In this document: positions 60,001 through 62,000 of the stretch, in pieces
How the letters are laid out: every line of letters starts with the position of its first letter
How positions within the stretch are numbered: position 1 is the stretch's first letter
From: Phoronis australis
Lineage: Eukaryota > Phoronida > Phoronidae
Direction: 5' to 3'
DNA length: 62,000 nt
Assembly: GCA_002633005.1 (NCBI GenBank)
Contig: NMRA01000344.1
Coordinates: 10,013-72,012, forward strand
Notes under the pieces: generated by a model
What the model was told of the DNA's origin: nothing
The model's input: the letters and a program-made list of their open reading frames with translations, nothing else
Databases searched by the model: none
Made by a program: the position numbers and the translations under genes

Positions 60001-61591
60001 GCTACAGCAGGTCAATTCATGCCTTGCGTAGCATCTTGCATCAGTTAACATGATGATAAACCTAAATTCATACAGTAAATTCTTTGAAACAATCTTTAGA
60101 AGAACAGCCTACAGTCAGTTTTGGTTGAAGACACAAACGGCTTTGGCATCGCATTAAGGGAACGGTACATACTTTTGTAAGCATTGCTGGAAATTTCCAT
60201 TGTTGCTGTCGTAACCACAATGGCCGGCGTGGTTGCCAACAGAGTTTTTCTTGTAGCAGTCAATATTTGCTACATGGGCTGATGATCCCCAGAGCAGTCT
60301 ACATTTGGCGTTGCGACTCACGCACTTTCCTTCGTAGCAGTAAGACTACAAGACATAGAGACACGTTCTTGACATTAGGTGTTTAATAGTAACACACCAT
60401 TAGAGATCATTTTTGCATAATATTTCACTGCCATCCACTTCCTGCATAATATAGCTCTTTGTCAAAAGCAAAACAATGGATTAAATAGAAGATGCCGTAG
60501 TTGATTCGCACCTTCGACTGAATACTTGTCATGATATCGCGGCCGCAAGCGATTACTCAATCGGCAGTAATGGGAAAACGACATGACAACCGACACAGGA
60601 ATCTGCGATACTTTTGAAAAATGCTCTGTTGTCTATAAAGACAGCCAGATTTGAACCCGGGTCTATAAATGAGAATTCGGGTCTCAAAACACCGATCCAC
60701 AGCTAGTGTCTATTCCTCCTATTGCAAGTTATTCAATTGATTCCACACTTGAATTTTTCTGAAATTCACCCTTCAGGTGATCGCTGCAATGAGCCCACCT
60801 GAGCGGCCTGTGCATGTCTGGTACAACTTGTTTCCGACCCCATGCAATTATTTATATGACCCTACAGCAAAAGGCACAACATTAAAAATACCGATTGAGT
60901 TGAGAGATAAAGTGTTGCACCTTGATTGCCTGAATGTCATATTGAGTGAGGGTTACGAGGCGAGAGAGAATCTTAGACGTTTCGGACACGCGTACCAAAT
61001 CGAAAATTCCTACCAACGACAAATCACGTCAGTCATTAAATCAAAATTCAAATACGGATTTCCTGATAGATCTGTACATACTCTGTCTCCCTCTATTGTG
61101 CACAGGTCTCCAGACTTAACCAGGTCGGCAGGACACTGGCTCGAGTGGCCGTCACACATTTCTTCTACGTCACATGTGCCGCGTGATGTTCTGCAGACGG
61201 TCCGAGCCGGGAGCAGCTTGAAACAGGCAAAGTTGCAGGTAAGCTAGATTGATGTTTCGATTTTTGTATAATTAAACAATAAGGCACCATGTTGGCCGTA
61301 AAAACACGAATGAAATAAAATGTTTAAAGATTGGTTAAAGTTCACAATTTTTAAGATTGGCCATCATCTGAACAGAAATTCCGTTGCAATAACTTGTTTG
61401 ATTAAACAACAGAACTGAGGAATATCGTACACAACAACATACCTGGCACGTTTCTGTATTGCAGCATCCTCCCGTGGCGCATTGTGAGCCAGTCTTATAT
61501 TGACACGTCATGGTGCAACAACGACTCGTGTAAAGGCAAGGGATACCACAGTCGCATTCTTCTCCACTGTCAACGCGGCCATTTCCACAAT
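31579..61591 (-). CDS. Poly-disintegrin ADAM-like gene, 15 exons, 5' end outside window
   Basis: Fifteen minus-strand exons join as 149+135+173+163+162+138+170+184+72+162+135+164+175+69+155 bases, 2206 in all, about 735 codons, with every junction in phase and every intron GT-AG. Domain order is disintegrin/cysteine-rich three times, then one EGF-like domain. Such domains are extracellular and in ADAMs mediate integrin or substrate contact. No HExxHxxGxxH metalloprotease motif, stop or new start occurs between modules, so one transcript is the simplest reading. Any protease domain must lie beyond 62000. The first module's opening exon starts in phase 1, unlike modules 2 and 3 (phase 0), as if module 1 is the one attached to upstream domains. 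No transmembrane exon was found; the last exon ends in phase 2, so more exons follow. Confidence 0.8.
31734..33066 (-). other. Intron 14
   Basis: No repeat family or gene recognised inside it. Plus-strand open frames at 31836-32069 and 32345-32584 have no family resemblance. Confidence 0.5.
33067..33135 (-). CDS. Exon 14: end of cysteine-rich region and EGF start
   Basis: This 69-base exon reads [18 protein letters not shown] and CNGHG. The CxNxxC pair is the usual close of the ADAM cysteine-rich region, and NPCNCNGHG begins the EGF. The acceptor is TTGCAAG and the donor GGG then GTAATT, both phase 0. It corresponds to exon 9 (72 bases), which instead leads into another disintegrin domain. 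Confidence 0.8.
34236..34960. repeat. Intron segment shared with the equivalent intron of module 2
   Basis: Bases 34240-34500 match 47450-47710, and 34800-34960 match 48390-48560, in the same order and orientation. Shared phrases include 'ctctgccactaaa', 'atatggaaaatgt' and 'tattttgacgagct'. Each lies between a CR2 exon and the short exon after it, so this looks like duplicated intron sequence. Confidence 0.65.
35626..35800 (-). CDS. Exon 13: module 3 cysteine-rich, second part (CR2)
   Basis: It reads [16 protein letters not shown], and ends [11 protein letters not shown] at a GTAGTT donor. The first base completes an Asp codon with exon 12. VQCGRLHC and the final SCGxGK are the conserved frame of the ADAM cysteine-rich region. 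Confidence 0.85.
35801..38026 (-). other. Intron 12
   Basis: No clear repeat or gene. A minus-strand frame at 36389-36643 (84 codons, with [18 protein letters not shown]) is open but has no recognised motif. Confidence 0.45.
38027..38190 (-). CDS. Exon 12: module 3 cysteine-rich, first part (CR1)
   Basis: It reads [15 protein letters not shown], then [11 protein letters not shown] and [11 protein letters not shown]. This is the ADAM_CR pattern C-x-NGxC, then a WC/LWG block, SAN and GNCG. The usual Tyr-Cys-Tyr start is His-Cys-Phe. Phase 0 start; 2 bases over at the GTAAGT donor. Confidence 0.85.
38385..38805 (+). repeat. Six tandem hairpin units (5' end of Helitron-like block)
   Basis: Units start at 38391, 38447, 38530, 38586, 38654 and 38716. 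Each contains ACTCTGCGCG, a 6-base loop and GCGCAGAGT, a perfect 9-10 base hairpin in most copies (the first has CCCG for GCGC). TACTGTTGTTCCTGGGTTTT and a CTTCAATTTTA run follow. A (TTCTTATTC)n microsatellite separates the last unit from the body. Confidence 0.85.
39090..39102 (+). promoter_or_regulatory. Perfect DR1 motif, copy 1
   Basis: AGGTCAAAGGTCA, two nuclear-receptor half-sites with one-base spacing, inside the repeat body. Binding is inferred from sequence only. Confidence 0.5.
39522..39534 (+). promoter_or_regulatory. Perfect DR1 motif, copy 2
   Basis: AGGTCAAAGGTCA in the second subrepeat of body 1. Confidence 0.5.
40255..40267 (+). promoter_or_regulatory. Perfect DR1 motif, copy 3
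   Basis: AGGTCAAAGGTCA in the first subrepeat of body 2. Confidence 0.5.
40687..40699 (+). promoter_or_regulatory. Perfect DR1 motif, copy 4
   Basis: AGGTCAAAGGTCA in the second subrepeat of body 2. Confidence 0.5.
41532..41708. repeat. 21-base minisatellite, eight units
   Basis: Units beginning GTGTTT or a variant start at 41532, 41553, 41584, 41605, 41626, 41647, 41667 and 41688. The consensus is close to GTGTTTGTGAGTCCGTGNNC. One 31-base step reflects a 10-base insertion. It lies inside the third, partial Helitron-like body. Confidence 0.75.
42741..42875 (-). CDS. Exon 11: module 3 disintegrin, C-terminal half
   Basis: It reads [16 protein letters not shown], then [17 protein letters not shown] and ends CIEGE at a GTAAGC donor. 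[17 protein letters not shown] is the textbook ADAM disintegrin end. The disintegrin loop between the two cysteines is RKASSDN, seven residues against six in modules 1 and 2, with no RGD-like triplet. 135 bases, phase 0-0. Confidence 0.92.
43790..44215 (-). repeat. CCGTCCGT-family dispersed repeat, diverged inverted copy
   Basis: Phrases such as 'aaaataaccactagatgtcgc', 'caaatttcataaaaatct' and 'gaaattgccactattggg' are reverse complements of blocks in the 17.8 kb copy. The head is missing. Confidence 0.6.
44985..46175 (-). repeat. CCGTCCGT-headed dispersed repeat, inverted copy with head
   Basis: The reverse complement of the 17.8 kb family. The head is the (GGAC)n run at 46144-46167 plus 'gagatagagcagccgatgcc'. 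GCCACTAGG-type cores recur at about 45105, 45245, 45395, 45537, 45678, 45838 and 45987, again roughly 150 bases apart. Confidence 0.8.
47008..47169 (-). CDS. Exon 10: module 3 disintegrin, N-terminal half
   Basis: It reads [19 protein letters not shown], then [15 protein letters not shown] and [13 protein letters not shown]. CGNGxxxxGExCDCG opens every ADAM disintegrin domain. At 162 bases and phase 0-0 it has the same size as exon 5 in module 2. Confidence 0.92.
47314..47385 (-). CDS. Exon 9: short linker exon closing module 2
   Basis: This 72-base exon reads [20 protein letters not shown] and VGDG, ending at a GTGAGT donor. The ICINHRCV string closes the cysteine-rich region as in exon 14, but no EGF cysteines follow. 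A Thr-rich linker leads across a 145-base intron into the next disintegrin domain. Phase 0-0. Confidence 0.8.
47713..48292. mobile_element. Probable MITE in intron 8, inverted copy at 54130-54545
   Basis: This segment interrupts intron sequence otherwise shared with 34236-34960. Its right part (TTGCGAATCTGTTGTCTATA) is the reverse complement of TATAGACAACAGATTCGCAA near 54131. The left ends of the two copies also match (GTCCATGCACCATCG against GTCCATGTACTATAG in the other orientation). No coding sequence. Confidence 0.55.
49293..49476 (-). CDS. Exon 8: module 2 cysteine-rich, second part (CR2)
   Basis: It reads [18 protein letters not shown], continues through [13 protein letters not shown] and ends [10 protein letters not shown] at a GTAGGC donor. 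It is 184 bases, the longest CR2 of the three. Its first base completes a Val codon from exon 7. Confidence 0.85.
50428..50597 (-). CDS. Exon 7: module 2 cysteine-rich, first part (CR1)
   Basis: It reads [15 protein letters not shown], then [15 protein letters not shown] and [13 protein letters not shown]. The YCYxxxC start, C-x2-LFG, SA block and GNCG are diagnostic of the ADAM cysteine-rich domain. 170 bases, phase 0 start, 2 bases over at the donor GTAAGG. Confidence 0.9.
50893..52660. mobile_element. TIR element with AACCTGGTTTAA subrepeats
   Basis: The 35-base ends (ATACATATCAGTCGATTTCA at 50893, and its near inverse ending 52660) mismatch at about five positions. Inside each end, AACCTGGTTTAA-type words repeat (50930-51125 and 52560-52635). 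Two kilobases from end to end with only short open frames, so probably a non-autonomous DNA transposon. It lies in the intron between exons 7 and 6. Confidence 0.7.
53151..53288 (-). CDS. Exon 6: module 2 disintegrin, C-terminal half
   Basis: It reads [20 protein letters not shown], then [16 protein letters not shown] and CRVGSEM, ending at GTAAGT. The loop between cysteines is RDKTDS, the normal six residues, with no RGD. 138 bases, phase 0-0. Confidence 0.92.
54130..54545. mobile_element. Probable MITE, inverted relative of 47713-48292
   Basis: It starts TATAGACAACAGATTCGCAA and ends near CCATGTACTATAGTCTACGG, matching the other copy in reverse. It includes the shared GGCGCC block (about 54183). 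No coding sequence. Confidence 0.5.
55236..55397 (-). CDS. Exon 5: module 2 disintegrin, N-terminal half
   Basis: It reads [19 protein letters not shown], then [15 protein letters not shown] and [13 protein letters not shown], ending at a GTAAAG donor. The usual CGNG is CMNG. 162 bases, phase 0-0. It joins module 1 directly in frame; I found no short linker exon before it. Confidence 0.92.
55398..57255 (-). other. Intron between modules 1 and 2
   Basis: This 1.86 kb intron holds no metalloprotease motif and no counterpart of short exon 9 that I can see. ATGAAGAAAATTACTTCATT at about 56041 resembles the start of some hAT-type transposon proteins but stops soon after. A CA microsatellite lies at its 5' (high-coordinate) end. 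Confidence 0.5.
56900..57036. repeat. (CA)n-rich microsatellite
   Basis: Interrupted CACA runs with the longest pure stretch about 56972-57000. Low-complexity open frames on both strands are artefacts of it. Confidence 0.9.
57256..57418 (-). CDS. Exon 4: module 1 cysteine-rich, second part (CR2)
   Basis: It reads [17 protein letters not shown], through [12 protein letters not shown] and ends [10 protein letters not shown] at a GTAGGT donor. The first base completes a Lys codon with exon 3. The frame then leads straight into exon 5, so module 1 is followed by a disintegrin domain. Confidence 0.88.
57965..58400 (+). pseudogene. THAP zinc-finger segment, copy 4 of 4
   Basis: The reading [20 protein letters not shown], then [14 protein letters not shown] and [14 protein letters not shown] parallels copy 3 residue by residue. 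The second zinc ligand is lost (GGY for GNC/GGC) and the CxxHF end is not recognisable. Upstream sequence 57965-58110 is shared with 23585-23740. Confidence 0.55.
58600..58845 (-). pseudogene. Acidic PYxFxP-motif segment, copy 4 of 4
   Basis: The minus strand reads [20 protein letters not shown] then HVDRGEW, then a remnant of LSELLSA-stop-RPYEL in other frames. It parallels copies 2 and 3 and converges on the THAP segment of copy 4. Stops and shifts make it a relic. Confidence 0.45.
58761..59441. repeat. Direct duplication around n at 59193
   Basis: Bases 58761-59008 repeat at 59194-59441 with one difference that I noted (GTGTGTGCAAAA/GTGTGCGCAAAA). The second copy begins exactly after the n. 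Sequence beyond the shared part differs between copies, so this may be two haplotypes joined end to end. Confidence 0.75.
59442..60172 (-). other. Intron sequence, no feature
   Basis: Nothing recognisable between the duplicated block and exon 3. Confidence 0.4.
60173..60345 (-). CDS. Exon 3: module 1 cysteine-rich, first part (CR1)
   Basis: It reads [20 protein letters not shown], then [14 protein letters not shown] and [12 protein letters not shown]. YCYxGxC, LWG-SA and a GxCG motif match the ADAM cysteine-rich domain. The acceptor is TTGTAG and the donor GTATGT. 173 bases, phase 0 start, 2 bases over. Confidence 0.9.
60640..60720 (-). other. Possible tRNA-derived SINE promoter
   Basis: On the minus strand, TAGCTGTGGATCGGT (about 60691-60705) resembles a Pol III A box, and GGGTTCAAATCT (60648-60659) fits the B box. 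The spacing of some 40 bases is typical of tRNA-related SINEs. There is no cloverleaf that I can complete, so it is not called a tRNA gene. Confidence 0.35.
61082..61216 (-). CDS. Exon 2: module 1 disintegrin, C-terminal half, RGT loop
   Basis: It reads [20 protein letters not shown], then [13 protein letters not shown] and LCTIEGDR at a GTATGT donor. The loop between cysteines is RTSRGT, with RGT (61175-61183) exactly where RGD lies in RGD-type disintegrins. 135 bases, phase 0-0, the same length as exon 11. A 156-codon frame on the opposite strand (60777-61247) overlaps it and is a shadow. Confidence 0.9.
61443..61591 (-). CDS. Exon 1 of visible part: module 1 disintegrin, N-terminal half
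   Basis: It reads [19 protein letters not shown], then [14 protein letters not shown] and [13 protein letters not shown]. It is 149 bases and begins in phase 1 (two bases of the Asp codon), whereas the matching exons of modules 2 and 3 are 162 bases and phase 0. That fits a junction with an upstream domain, normally the metalloprotease, which must lie past 62000. Confidence 0.92.
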
Positions 61592-62000
61592 CTACACAAG
61601 ACCAACAAAGAGCGTTGACATGGCCCACGGCATGTTAAGTAAACTAGTAATAAAATAGTTATGATTAAAAAGGTGTTCATTACAGAACCGGGGACATTCC
61701 TTCCAAAAAGGACATAAAAATATTGTTGAGCTCGAGCGGCCGAACGCAGTTGCTGTCTTGTCTTTGCGTGATGAAAGTAGCAAAGATAAGACAATGATTT
61801 AAATGGAAAACACTTACCCCAAAACAACTAAAATTGTCACTACAGATATGGCTGAACATTGAAAACAGTCGCTAGAACACACATCCCTATAGATGTATTG
61901 TGTGGTTCAGAGTGATCAAGCAGAACGGAACAGCAATGTAAACTGGGTTCTTTTTCGTTATATTGCGACACCCAGACGTCGCCACATTAGGGTGAGTGCA
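61592..62000 (-). other. Intron leading to upstream exons outside the window
   Basis: No metalloprotease motif or further exon recognised in the last 400 bases. Confidence 0.4.

Noticed and set aside
60640-60720. A functional tRNA gene
   Set aside because: A and B box resemblance exists, but no acceptor stem or full cloverleaf could be formed.
60777-61247. Plus-strand ORF of 156 codons with good-looking splice signals at both ends
   Set aside because: The opposite strand of the same DNA encodes a clear disintegrin exon (61082-61216) with conserved cysteines and matching phases. The plus-strand peptide resembles no family.

Overview
The window is animal nuclear DNA, AT-rich, with long introns and dense transposable-element debris. 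It contains no bacterial-type operons. The repeat load (Penelope-like element, RLE-type non-LTR element, Helitron-like repeats, MITEs) and an ADAM-type adhesion gene point to an invertebrate, probably marine. I cannot name the species. Four single n characters (7318, 25966, 29169, 59193) look like assembly joins, and two of them are flanked by near-identical duplicated sequence.

The main gene lies on the minus strand and fills 31.5-61.6 kb. Fifteen exons, each bounded by AG and GT splice signals, join with no phase violation into about 735 codons. Together they encode three tandem disintegrin plus ADAM cysteine-rich modules followed by one EGF-like domain. Ordinary ADAM proteins carry one such module after a metalloprotease. 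Here no metalloprotease exon is visible between modules, so this looks like one multi-module (poly-disintegrin) gene rather than three adjacent ADAM genes. Its 5' end lies beyond base 62000. A thrombospondin type-1 exon (19.49-19.67 kb) and a weak cysteine-containing exon (6.64-6.76 kb) on the same strand may be more of this gene or another one.

The left half (0-31 kb) is mostly mobile DNA: a CCGTCCGT-headed dispersed repeat with internal periodicity (0-1.7, 9.0, 17.8-19.3 kb, and inverted at 43.8 and 45-46.2 kb); a foldback element with 313-base arms (3.36-5.18 kb); a 54-58 base minisatellite (7.3-8.2 kb); a solo LTR with perfect target duplication (16.75-17.48 kb); a MITE built from AGTGAGAAT words (21.1-22.2 kb); an RLE-type reverse transcriptase relic (26.4-28.2 kb); and a Penelope-like element with GIY-YIG domain and an inverted partner (29.06-31.3 kb).

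Four places (15.4, 23.0, 23.6-24.7 and 58.0-58.8 kb) hold the same odd pairing: a decayed THAP zinc-finger segment facing, on the opposite strand, an acidic segment with a PYEFDPLAR-like motif. Introns of the disintegrin gene carry a Helitron-like repeat block (38.4-42.06 kb) with four perfect DR1 nuclear-receptor motifs, two TIR elements and several MITEs.
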